Part shown: positions 1-7,861 of the stretch, piece after piece
How positions within the stretch are numbered: the first letter of the stretch is position 1
How the letters are laid out: every line of letters begins with the position of its first letter
Assembly: GCF_000963965.1 (NCBI RefSeq)
Contig: NZ_BAMX01000035.1
Span: forward strand, 1 to 64,000
DNA from: Acetobacter orientalis
Lineage (GTDB): Bacteria; Pseudomonadota; Alphaproteobacteria; Acetobacterales; Acetobacteraceae
DNA length: 64,000 nucleotides
Reading direction: 5' to 3'
The notes under the pieces: model-generated
What the model saw: only the letters and a program-made list of their open reading frames with translations
Told to the model about the DNA's origin: nothing
Database searches by the model: none
Made by a program: the position numbers and the translations under genes

Positions 1-268
1 CATGATGGCGTCCTTTTTTCTGAGCTGCCTGTGCGGCAGTGAAGTAGAAGGGAAAAAGAGATACGCTTAAGAAAACAAAGGCTTAAGGGGTTTTAGTGCG
101 TTTACCCCTTTTTTTGAGGGTGGTTTTTAAGGCTTTGATTTTCAAAGAACTTTTTGGGGTGTTTTAAAAAGGGTCAAAAAAGGGTTTGTTTAGGTACTGT
201 AGCTAGGCTTGTGCAGAATAGCCAGTTTTAAGGCGTGTTAGCCCCTGCTTTTGGGGCAGGGTAAGTAG
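1..268. other. AT-rich intergenic stretch with possible start of a leftward gene
   Basis: No gene is supported here. Bases 1-3 read ATG on the minus strand, and a Shine-Dalgarno-like AAGGA (minus strand, bases 11-15) lies 7 nt before it, so a leftward gene probably begins at the window edge; its product cannot be seen. The rest is rich in A and T homopolymer runs. A short inverted repeat (CCCTGC/GCAGGG, about 243-260) lies just beyond the stop of the small membrane protein but has no T run on that strand, so it is not called as a terminator. Confidence 0.35.
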
Positions 269-454
269 TTATTTTTTAGAGGCTGAAATACCGGCCGGGG
301 CTGTTTCGTCTAATATGACGGTGGCTACCAGAGCGGTTATTAAAAACCCGGCCCCCACAATTTCTGCCGTAAGGTGGTAATGTGGGTCTACAAAGCGCAG
401 CACACCTGCAAGGGCAATGCCAATAAGGCAGGCAAGGCGGAGTGTCATTTGCAT
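269..454 (-). CDS. Small two-helix membrane protein, unknown function
   Basis: I do not recognise this 61-aa protein. It has two hydrophobic stretches (about residues 6-21 and 29-48) separated by a short polar loop with His and Tyr, and a Lys-rich end, so a two-pass inner membrane protein is likely. The start is supported by AAGGAG on the minus strand 8 nt before the ATG. It lies 49 nt after the stop of the hydroxyacid dehydrogenase on the same strand and may be cotranscribed with it. An overlapping 65-aa frame is Cys/His/Pro-rich and looks like a shadow. Confidence 0.6.
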   Translation of the reverse strand: MQMTLRLACLIGIALAGVLRFVDPHYHLTAEIVGAGFLITALVATVILDETAPAGISASKK

Positions 455-503
455 GGGGTGTGCTCCTTATCACACAGCAGCTTTGTGCTGGGTGGTTTTT
501 CTA

Positions 504-1478
504 TCAGGCCGTAACAGGGCTGGGTAGGGGGGTGCCAGCCACAAGGGCTGCAACATTGTCGAGAGCCAGCATGCACATGGCGGTACGTGTTTCAACCGTG
601 GCGCTGCCTACGTGGGGGGTCATAAATACGTTGGGCAGAGCTAAAATGCGTGGGTCTGGGTTGGGTTCGTTACGGTATACGTCTAGCCCGGCACCGGCTA
701 ACTGGCCAGAACGAAGGGCGTCTATCAGGGCGGTTTCATCTATCAGGGCGCCGCGTGCGGCGTTAACCAATACGCTGCCACGGGGCAGCAGGCCCAAGGT
801 GCGGGCGGTCATAATAGGTTGGCCGTTGGGGGCTGCGGGTAGGTGCAGGCTTAAAATATTACATTTGGGCAGCATCTCTTCTAGGCTGGCGTAGTAGGTT
901 GCGCCTTCTTCTTGCGCGGGGTCTAGCTGGCGGCGGTTGTGGTAGAGCACGTTCATTTCAAAACCATGTGCGCGGCGGGCTACGGCTTGGCCAATACGGC
1001 CCATGCCAATAATGCCAAGCGTTTTGCCGGTTACGCGGTGGCCTAGCATTTCGTCCATGCCTAGGGTGTGGCCCCAGCCTTTTTTCATGAGGGTATAATA
1101 CTCAGCCGCGCGGCGGCAGGCGGCAATTATAAGCATCATGGTTAGGTCTGCGTTGCAGTCTGTTAGCACGTCTGGGGTGTTGGAGACGGCAATGCCGCGT
1201 GCCAGCAGGGCGGGTACGTCTAGGTGGTCTAGGCCAACGCTCACGGTTGCTACCAGTTTAACGCAGTCTGGCAGGGCCGCTATGTCTTGCCCTTTAAGGG
1301 GGGCGTGGTGTGTGACCAAAACAGCAGTGGGCTGGAACTCGTGCGCTAGCTTGAGAATGGCTGCTGTATTAAGCGGGGTTGCCGGGCTGGGCGGGGCAAG
1401 AAACTCTGCCTCGATACGTTTTTCAGCTGCGGCAAGAAGCCGGACAGAGCGGATAAGGCGCGGTTTATCAGCAGACAT
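504..1478 (-). CDS. D-isomer-specific 2-hydroxyacid dehydrogenase (GhrB / 2-ketogluconate reductase type)
   Basis: NAD(P)H-dependent cytoplasmic reductase of 2-keto acids, 324 aa, normal family length. A Rossmann nucleotide-binding motif GMGRIGQAVARR sits near residue 160. The catalytic triad is recognisable: Arg in NAARG, Glu in RNEP, and His in TPHVGS. The N-terminal catalytic half includes SVGLDHLD. Family members reduce glyoxylate, hydroxypyruvate or 2-keto-D-gluconate. In acetic acid bacteria a cytosolic 2-ketogluconate reductase of this family is known, so that substrate is plausible, but sequence by eye cannot fix it. It is transcribed away from aat, with a shared 181-bp divergent intergenic region. 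Confidence 0.88.
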   Translation of the reverse strand: MSADKPRLIRSVRLLAAAEKRIEAEFLAPPSPATPLNTAAILKLAHEFQPTAVLVTHHAPLKGQDIAALPDCVKLVATVSVGLDHLDVPALLARGIAVSNTPDVLTDCNADLTMMLIIAACRRAAEYYTLMKKGWGHTLGMDEMLGHRVTGKTLGIIGMGRIGQAVARRAHGFEMNVLYHNRRQLDPAQEEGATYYASLEEMLPKCNILSLHLPAAPNGQPIMTARTLGLLPRGSVLVNAARGALIDETALIDALRSGQLAGAGLDVYRNEPNPDPRILALPNVFMTPHVGSATVETRTAMCMLALDNVAALVAGTPLPSPVTA

Positions 1479-1659
1479 GGGCAGTCCTGAAACAAAGGAG
1501 GAAGAATTGAATTTTGGCGTTGCTACGCTAGCATAGCGTGCACCAAAACATCATGTAATGGCTCTAACGGAAAAGAAAGAGCCGGGTTGAAACTCTGGCA
1601 TAAACAATTCAGTGACTGGTTGGCCCGTGTAAGCAGGCAAACAGAAAGAAAGAGCAGAC

Positions 1660-2313
1660 ATGGCCGAACAAGCCCTGACACCTGAACTTATGCTGGGCGC
1701 ATATGCCGTTGGGCTTTTTCCTATGGCGGCCAACGCAGAAGACACAGAGCTGCAATGGTACGACCCAGACCCGCGCGGGATTATACCGCTTGAGGGGTTT
1801 CACCTTCCGCGCCGCTTGCAGCGTACTGTGCTGTCAGACAAGTTTAGTGTGACCGTAAACCAAGACTTTGCCGGAGTTATGCAAGGTTGCGCCACCCCCG
1901 CCCCAGGGCGGGAGGAAACTTGGATAAACCAAGAAATTTTTACCCTATTCTGTGCGTTGCATAAAATGGGGTATGCCCACAGCGTAGAATGCCGCCTCAA
2001 TGGTGAGCTGGTAGGGGGCTTGTATGGTGTAGCGCTGGGTGGTGCTTTTTTTGGTGAGAGTATGTTTAGCCGGGTTACAGATGCGTCCAAAGTTGCGTTG
2101 GTGCATTTGGTTGCACGTTTACGCCTTTGTGGCTTTAGCGTGCTGGACACTCAGTTTGGCACAGACCACCTAGCCCGTTTTGGTGGGGTTGAAATACCGG
2201 CACAAGACTATAAGGCCAGTTTAGAGCGGGCTGTCCAGATGCTGCCATGTTGGCGCGATACTGTGCCAGATGATGTGATAAAAGCCGAAATAAAGGCCAT
2301 GCGTGGGGCTTAA
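1660..2313 (+). CDS. aat: Leucyl/phenylalanyl-tRNA--protein transferase
   Basis: Cytoplasmic enzyme of the N-end rule pathway. It moves Leu or Phe from aminoacyl-tRNA to proteins with N-terminal Arg or Lys, marking them for ClpS/ClpAP. At 217 aa it has the usual length. Characteristic motifs are present: GLFPMA near residue 20, [12 protein letters not shown] near 37, [10 protein letters not shown] and FFGESMFSR around 125-140, and the late [10 protein letters not shown]. It is followed 46 nt downstream by a chain of three secreted-protein genes on the same strand that may share its transcript. Confidence 0.95.
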   Translation: MAEQALTPELMLGAYAVGLFPMAANAEDTELQWYDPDPRGIIPLEGFHLPRRLQRTVLSDKFSVTVNQDFAGVMQGCATPAPGREETWINQEIFTLFCALHKMGYAHSVECRLNGELVGGLYGVALGGAFFGESMFSRVTDASKVALVHLVARLRLCGFSVLDTQFGTDHLARFGGVEIPAQDYKASLERAVQMLPCWRDTVPDDVIKAEIKAMRGA

Positions 2314-2359
2314 CCCCGCACAGCCATAAGAGACCGAGCGTTTGAGGAAAGAGAGAGTA

Positions 2360-3229
2360 ATGACCATAAGCCAGCGTGGCCGCAAACCAAGCCTGCTGAC
2401 CCTATGCGGCCTTTTGGCCAGTGCGCCATTTTTGGTGCCAAGCGTGGGGTTAAGCGCGCCTGCACCTGCTGCGGCCTCTGGCCAGCCAGAGCAAACAGCC
2501 CCCGCTACTGTGGCAGACCACCCGCGCCTTAGCCCCGGCCGCGATGCCACAATTGACTATGTTTTTCAGCCCCAGCCCCCGCCAGAGTTGGTGCAGGCAG
2601 GCAAAGTGCCCAGTGGGCCTTTGCCAGAGCGGCATGTGCAGGTGCTGTTTTCAGGCGATGGCGGGCTTATGCGTATTCGCTATTTAAAAGACATGACCGA
2701 CACCAACCCGCGTGGCTCTGTTATTTTGAACCGCGCGGCACAAGAAGTGCTGGTGATACTGGACGACCGCAAAATTTATACGCGCCTTGTGCAGCAAGAG
2801 GTGGCGCGTAGCCCGTTTTTGCTCGATATGTCCATGCAGTTTGTGCGCAAGAACCAAGCGCAGGTTAGCGGCCAGCCCTGCACAGTGTGGGGGGTGCAGT
2901 CACCCCAAGGTAAAGGCACGGCGTGCGTTACAGATGACGGGTTTATTCTGGAGCAAGACGGCGTAGATGTTGATGGGCTGCACGGCCACTTAAAAGCCCT
3001 GCATGTGTCGTATGATGATGTGCCAGCCAGCGCTTTTATGCCGCCTTCTGGCTACCAAGAGGTAACAGCCCACGCCCCACAAGCTGGCACAGCCCAAAAT
3101 GATGGGCCGCAAGAGGGGGCAATACCGGCCCCTGCCACTAGCCCAGTGCCGGGTGTAGGCCCCACAACACGCATGCCCTCCGGCACAGATAACCCACAAG
3201 GCCCACAACCCAGTGAGGCCACACCATGA
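2360..3229 (+). CDS. Secreted protein of unknown function, paralogue of the next gene
   Basis: I do not recognise a named family; the layout loosely recalls DUF4412-type secreted proteins. The 289-aa product begins with a signal peptide (about residues 1-30, Lys/Arg then a Leu/Ala core). ATG 2360 is chosen over a TTG 18 nt upstream because GAGG and a purine run precede it. The core around residues 65-235 predicts beta-strands, with a Cys pair in CTVWG...ACVTDDG (14 residues between the Cys) and a closing FMPPSGYQE. The last 50 residues are Pro/Gly/Ala/Thr-rich and probably disordered. The Cys-pair region and the ending match the downstream gene, so the two look like a tandem duplication. Its stop overlaps the next start (ATGA). 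Confidence 0.8.
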   Translation: MTISQRGRKPSLLTLCGLLASAPFLVPSVGLSAPAPAAASGQPEQTAPATVADHPRLSPGRDATIDYVFQPQPPPELVQAGKVPSGPLPERHVQVLFSGDGGLMRIRYLKDMTDTNPRGSVILNRAAQEVLVILDDRKIYTRLVQQEVARSPFLLDMSMQFVRKNQAQVSGQPCTVWGVQSPQGKGTACVTDDGFILEQDGVDVDGLHGHLKALHVSYDDVPASAFMPPSGYQEVTAHAPQAGTAQNDGPQEGAIPAPATSPVPGVGPTTRMPSGTDNPQGPQPSEATP

Positions 3230-3921
3230 GCGGTTTTAAAACCACCTTGTTACGCCATACAGGCGTAGCGGTTGTGCTTGCGGCGGGAGTGGCCATGCTG
3301 CCCTTGCAGGCTCAAGCTCAGAAAGCCCCTCAAAGTCCTGTGGCTCCCGAGAGCCTTTATGGGGCGGGGGCTACGCCTAATATAGCCGCGCCAGACAGCA
3401 CTGCCGTATGTGACCGTGACGGCCCGTGCATTACCCCCGCAACCGATGCAGATATTGTGTATGAGCTGACATCCCCGGTGGGAGATGCAGCCATAAAGCA
3501 GCGCATGCGCTGGCAGGTTGCTGCCCTTAAACAGCGCTTAGACCCAGAAAATACCAGTGTTTACATGGTAACGTCTTGGCCGGAGCATACGCTAAGCGTG
3601 GTAGATTTAAGCCGCAAACGCTTTAGTGTTATGCCAGCCCCCAGCCAAGGCCTGACCCCACCGGGCCATATTGCCATGACGGGCACCTATGCACGTTTAG
3701 GGAGTTCCATAGTAGCGGGTGAACGCTGCACAGTGTGGCGCACAAAGGATACCGACGGACACGCCAGCGACGTATGCTATACCCCAGACGGTTTGCTGTT
3801 GCAGGTTGCACAGGGCCAGCAGATAACAGTGCGCGCCCTGAGTGTAAGCCGTGCCACCCAACCGGATACGGTTTTTACTATTCCGGCAGGGTTAAAACAG
3901 GAGGCACCGGCTACACCATAA
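3226..3921 (+). CDS. Secreted protein of unknown function, paralogue of the preceding gene
   Basis: Unrecognised 231-aa exported protein with a signal peptide (about residues 1-32, ending in AQAQA). The mature part has a Cys pair in an N-terminal CDRDGPC motif. It then has a domain resembling the upstream protein: DIVYEL aligns with DYVFQ, GERCTVW...CYTPDGLLLQ with GQPCTVW...CVTDDGFILE, and FTIPAGLKQE with FMPPSGYQE. Translation is probably coupled to the upstream gene through the ATGA overlap. No enzymatic motif is seen. A periplasmic binding or envelope role is only a guess. Confidence 0.78.
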   Translation: MSGFKTTLLRHTGVAVVLAAGVAMLPLQAQAQKAPQSPVAPESLYGAGATPNIAAPDSTAVCDRDGPCITPATDADIVYELTSPVGDAAIKQRMRWQVAALKQRLDPENTSVYMVTSWPEHTLSVVDLSRKRFSVMPAPSQGLTPPGHIAMTGTYARLGSSIVAGERCTVWRTKDTDGHASDVCYTPDGLLLQVAQGQQITVRALSVSRATQPDTVFTIPAGLKQEAPATP

Positions 3922-3969
3922 GCACAGGCGTGTTCCGGTATGCGCTTATTGAGTATGCAGGAACACGGT

Positions 3970-4548
3970 ATGGTTAAGCAGACAGTTTTTGGAACATGTG
4001 CCCTAGCGCTGGGAACCCTGTGGGGTGTTGTAGCAATGGGGCAGGCTGCACAGGCGCAAACGCCTGTTACGTCCAACGGGTTGGGTACGGTAGCGCTTAG
4101 CACCAATGGGCAGGGTAGTATTTCTATTTGTGCCAACAGCCTGTCTAAAGGTGCCGAGACAGATTTGCTGGTTGTACCTTCTGGCACCGTGTTTGCGCAG
4201 CAGGCCAGCACAGGCAAGCAGGGCGCACAGGCTTTTGTTACAACCGAAACCGTAACCCTTACCCACATGCAGCCCTGTGGCTTAACAGATGGCTCAACCC
4301 TTGTGTCTCATACGCGGCACTGGCTGGTAAACCCGGTTAAAGCTGGGGCTGATGTTGTTTTTCATACCGTGGGGGAAGTAAGCGGCAACGGGCTTGATAC
4401 AAGCTTTGATGATGAAACGCTGGGCTTACGGGCAGCTTTTAAAAACGGGTCTATTATAGCCCATGTGCAAGGCCCGCTGCATGACACAGTGTACCTGACC
4501 GAAAGTGCCGCAGACATAGAAGACCCAGACGCCCCGCAAAAACCCTAA
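3970..4548 (+). CDS. Secreted protein of unknown function
   Basis: Unrecognised 192-aa product with a signal peptide (about residues 1-29, cleavage after QAAQA). ATG 3970 is preferred over in-frame ATGs at 3940 and 3955 because AGGA lies 7 nt before it and the signal peptide then has normal length. The mature part is rich in Thr, Ser, Gly and Val with two Cys (near SICAN and QPCGL), suggesting a small beta-rich fold. It does not resemble the two preceding secreted proteins by eye. It starts 48 nt after the preceding stop, on the same strand, and ends 17 nt from the converging AsmA-like gene. Confidence 0.72.
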   Translation: MVKQTVFGTCALALGTLWGVVAMGQAAQAQTPVTSNGLGTVALSTNGQGSISICANSLSKGAETDLLVVPSGTVFAQQASTGKQGAQAFVTTETVTLTHMQPCGLTDGSTLVSHTRHWLVNPVKAGADVVFHTVGEVSGNGLDTSFDDETLGLRAAFKNGSIIAHVQGPLHDTVYLTESAADIEDPDAPQKP

Positions 4549-4565
4549 GCCGGGTGTAATGCGCT

Positions 4566-7500
4566 TTAGAAGATTTTGCGCAATACGCCGGGCAGCAGCA
4601 CGGAGTAGGGGTTTACGTGAAAGTCTGGTTTATCCAGCTTGCCAGAAAGGCCGAAGGTCATGGCCAGAAAGCCCCCATTTTTCTCGGGGCTAAACAGGCG
4701 GCCAACACCGGGCAGTTTGCCGGGTAATTTGTTAAAGGCAAAAATGGGTACAACGGTGCCATCTAGGTCTAGCTTGCCGTGGTCTAGGTCAATATCGCCC
4801 TCAAGCGTGGCCCCAAGGGCATCGTTGCCTGTGCTGCCATCATGAATGCGCAAAACACCGTCTGAAAAGGATACGGGGAGCGAGAGGTGCGTTACCTCAA
4901 ACTCAGGTGATTTGCGGCCATTGAGCCAGCCATAAAGCGACAGGTTCCGTGCCAGCAGCACGGTTTCTGGCGCTTTGGTGAGAACAAAGGGGGTTACTTT
5001 TAGCTCGCCCTTAAAGGGGGCTGCGGGCAGGCTATCGTTAAACGAGCCGGTTAGGGTGGCCTCCCCCCCTTTAACATTGGGTAGAATATTAAAGGCCGAC
5101 AAAAACTCGCCCATATCTGGCACAACGACATGCAGGCTGCGCTTGGTACCATTGGGGGTTAGGTGCATGGCAACAGGTGTTGGCCCGCGCATGCTAAAGG
5201 CCATACGCTCTAGCCTTAGGCCATTATGCTCAAAATGGGCTTTAACGGTACGCAGCGGCGGTTTGTTTTGGTTATAGAGCAGGGCGTTGGCTTGCAGCTC
5301 TATGTCCCACGCATTGCCCGGAGGGCCGTGTAGCGTACCACTTGCGGCCTCTGGCACATGGTAGCCGCTCTCTTTTTTAGGGGGGGCTGCGGGGTCGGTC
5401 TCCATAAGGGGGGAGAGGTCAAGCGTGTCGGCATAGACCCCTACCCGAATGGTTTTGTCTTGCGTGGCATAAGGCAGCACAAGCCGCGCATGGCCAGTCG
5501 AGCGGTCTATACGGAAAGAAGAGACAAGCAGTTCTGGTGCGGCATTAGGCTTAATAGCGGCTTGGCCCCGTACATCTAGGTTGGGGCCAGAAGCTTGTAA
5601 TTTATTAACGCCCGTAATGTGCCCGTCTAGCAAAGCTAACTCTGCCGAGACCTGTGCAGGCCGCCCTGCGGCTTTGTGCCATAGCGGTATAAGCACTTGG
5701 GCGGGGGTTAGGTTAAGGGCAAGGTTAACGGTGGCCTGTTTGTTGGCAAGGCGGGTATAGTCAACGCCCAGTTTGGCTTTGCCATCAAAATGGTTACCCA
5801 CGGCAATGCCCGCGGCCATGGCGCTGGCGGGGGTAATGGTGGCCATAACGTGGGCTTTTTCAGCGACATCGGTTGGTTTGAGCGAGCGAAAATCCATGAA
5901 GTAAGACAGGTCTGCCGGAAAGCCGCCAACAGCGGCGTGGCCTGCCAGATCCATTTTTTCGGTGGTGGCGCTCAGGTTAAAGGCGCCATCTGTAATGGCG
6001 CGGTTCATAACCACATTGCCTAAATGTGCATGGGTAACGTGGGCATGTGCATCGACCGTCATTTGGTCTGTTGTCACATCGCTATCAAGCGGCAGGGTCA
6101 GGGTAAAATCTACTGCGGCTATGCCTGTTGGCTTGGTAAAGCTTAATGGGTGACGGGAGAGAAGATGCAGCCGGTTTTCTGTGAGCAGCGCTAAAATATC
6201 GCGCAGGTTACCATGGAGCTGTGTGGCAATGGTGCCGGTTTGGTCTTTTTTGGTAAGGCCAGCAATGGTCATGCTGCCGGGGCCAGCCTCAACACGGCCA
6301 ATGCCGCGTGCGCCAACATTTTTGTCGGCTAGGTCAATAAGCTGGTAGCCGTGGTCAAAGTTAATTTTAAGGGTGTCTAGCCCTTGTATTTCTAGGTGGG
6401 CCTCTAACTCGTGCAGGGGGGAGATAGGGCGTAACCAATGGACGGTAAGGCCAGAGGCATCGACCCCGCCGGTAGCCCCGGTTACATTGAGGCCTTTCCA
6501 ACCTGTGGCGCTATGCACAGTGAGCCCAACATGCAGGTTATGCGCCAAACCGGTTGTAATATTTTCAGACACCCAGCGGCGGCCACCTTTGGCCGCAGTT
6601 TGGGGCCAAAATTGTGCAATATTGGCAAAATCGACTTGTGGAATAGCTACCCCGACCTGCCCAGACAGGCTTTGCGGGCTAAACAGGTCTGAGGCGTTGA
6701 GCACCCCTTGGCCTTGTACGGTAATACCTTTTTCTGGCGTGTTAGGCTGCGTGGGGTCTAGCAGGTCTAGCGTTAGTGCCTGAATGGTTAAAATAGCTGG
6801 TGTATGGGTGGTTGAGTGTTGGTTAAGTGCCAAATGCACCTGTGTGCTGGCGTGCTTAAGCAGGTAGGGGCTGTGGGCTACCTCAAGCGCGCCTGCGCCT
6901 ACCTCAACAGCTACATCTAACGTATTAGGCAATAGCCACGCGCTTTTTTGGGCACCAGCAAAGGTTGCGGTGGCAGAAAGGCCGACCGTATTTTTAATGC
7001 TGGCTAATGCGGGGGCCACTTTTGCAAAGCTGGCGGGTTGCGTTGGGGCAAGGGTTATAAGCCATTTTACCGTATGGTCTGGCTGGCGTGTGCCTGTAGC
7101 AGCCAGCTTAAGCTGTGCCCCAGTTTTTTGACCAGTTATGGTAAGGTTACCCGCGCCAGTTATACCGTATTTACCGTGCTCTGGGGCAATATGGAGAGTG
7201 CCTTCAACAGGGCTTGCTGTCCAATGCGTACCGGTAAGCTGGTCGTCCATTGTTATAATGGCATCGTGCAGGCTGAGCTGCTCAATATCTAGCAAAGGCC
7301 CAACGCTGGGGCTGGAGGGGCTGTGCTTGGCCTGCGTGGGGGCACTATCTTGTGCGGCAAGGCCCACGGTGCCATCGGGTTTACGGCGTAGGGCTAACCT
7401 TACACCGCGTACATCGAGCGTGCGTAAGCCTACTGTGCCATGCACAAGAGCCAGCGGGTCGAGCGTTGCTTGTGCCGAGCGAATAAAGTCTGGTGTATCG

Positions 7501-7823
7501 TTATTGGCTTTAAGCAACTGCACAGTGTCTAAAGACACAAGAAATGGTGCGCGCCAGCCCTGTGTAAGGCTGTTCCAGCGTAGTTCTGCCCGGCCTAGGG
7601 TAAGCTTGGCGGCTGGTGGCTGGCCGGGGGCGCCCTCTAGCACGGTTAGGGGTAAAAATGGCCGTATTGCTGGCGTAATATTGACCGGCCCAAAGAGCAT
7701 ACGCACCAGCAAAGCCGCTACCGCAAGTACTGGTAACACGATAATAATAACAAGCGACAAAGCACAAACGCGCATAACGCGCTTATGCAATGGGCGAGGG
7801 AGGTCTTGACCAGTTGAAGTCAA
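4566..7823 (-). CDS. AsmA/YhdP-like inner-membrane-anchored periplasmic protein
   Basis: Large 1085-aa protein with one N-terminal membrane helix (about residues 17-44, Leu/Val/Ile-rich) and a long periplasmic part of repeated beta-strands, as in the AsmA/TamB/YhdP (DUF3971, AsmA-like C-terminal) proteins. That family forms bridge-like structures implicated in moving phospholipids to the outer membrane. The C-terminal region with GNDALGATLEGDIDLDHG and FGLSGKLDKPDFHVNP is typical. The start is a TTG with AAGGG 8 nt upstream; the first ATG is 48 nt further in, so the exact start is uncertain. It is divergent from glnE, with only 38 bp between the starts. Confidence 0.85.
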   Translation of the reverse strand: MTSTGQDLPRPLHKRVMRVCALSLVIIIVLPVLAVAALLVRMLFGPVNITPAIRPFLPLTVLEGAPGQPPAAKLTLGRAELRWNSLTQGWRAPFLVSLDTVQLLKANNDTPDFIRSAQATLDPLALVHGTVGLRTLDVRGVRLALRRKPDGTVGLAAQDSAPTQAKHSPSSPSVGPLLDIEQLSLHDAIITMDDQLTGTHWTASPVEGTLHIAPEHGKYGITGAGNLTITGQKTGAQLKLAATGTRQPDHTVKWLITLAPTQPASFAKVAPALASIKNTVGLSATATFAGAQKSAWLLPNTLDVAVEVGAGALEVAHSPYLLKHASTQVHLALNQHSTTHTPAILTIQALTLDLLDPTQPNTPEKGITVQGQGVLNASDLFSPQSLSGQVGVAIPQVDFANIAQFWPQTAAKGGRRWVSENITTGLAHNLHVGLTVHSATGWKGLNVTGATGGVDASGLTVHWLRPISPLHELEAHLEIQGLDTLKINFDHGYQLIDLADKNVGARGIGRVEAGPGSMTIAGLTKKDQTGTIATQLHGNLRDILALLTENRLHLLSRHPLSFTKPTGIAAVDFTLTLPLDSDVTTDQMTVDAHAHVTHAHLGNVVMNRAITDGAFNLSATTEKMDLAGHAAVGGFPADLSYFMDFRSLKPTDVAEKAHVMATITPASAMAAGIAVGNHFDGKAKLGVDYTRLANKQATVNLALNLTPAQVLIPLWHKAAGRPAQVSAELALLDGHITGVNKLQASGPNLDVRGQAAIKPNAAPELLVSSFRIDRSTGHARLVLPYATQDKTIRVGVYADTLDLSPLMETDPAAPPKKESGYHVPEAASGTLHGPPGNAWDIELQANALLYNQNKPPLRTVKAHFEHNGLRLERMAFSMRGPTPVAMHLTPNGTKRSLHVVVPDMGEFLSAFNILPNVKGGEATLTGSFNDSLPAAPFKGELKVTPFVLTKAPETVLLARNLSLYGWLNGRKSPEFEVTHLSLPVSFSDGVLRIHDGSTGNDALGATLEGDIDLDHGKLDLDGTVVPIFAFNKLPGKLPGVGRLFSPEKNGGFLAMTFGLSGKLDKPDFHVNPYSVLLPGVLRKIF

Positions 7824-7861
7824 CGCAGCAACCCTTTGCTCTTCACTAGAATGGTCAGACC

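Noticed and set aside
276-473. 65-codon frame overlapping the small membrane protein
   Set aside because: Cys/Pro/His-rich translation without hydrophobic pattern; the overlapping frame has the better ribosome site.
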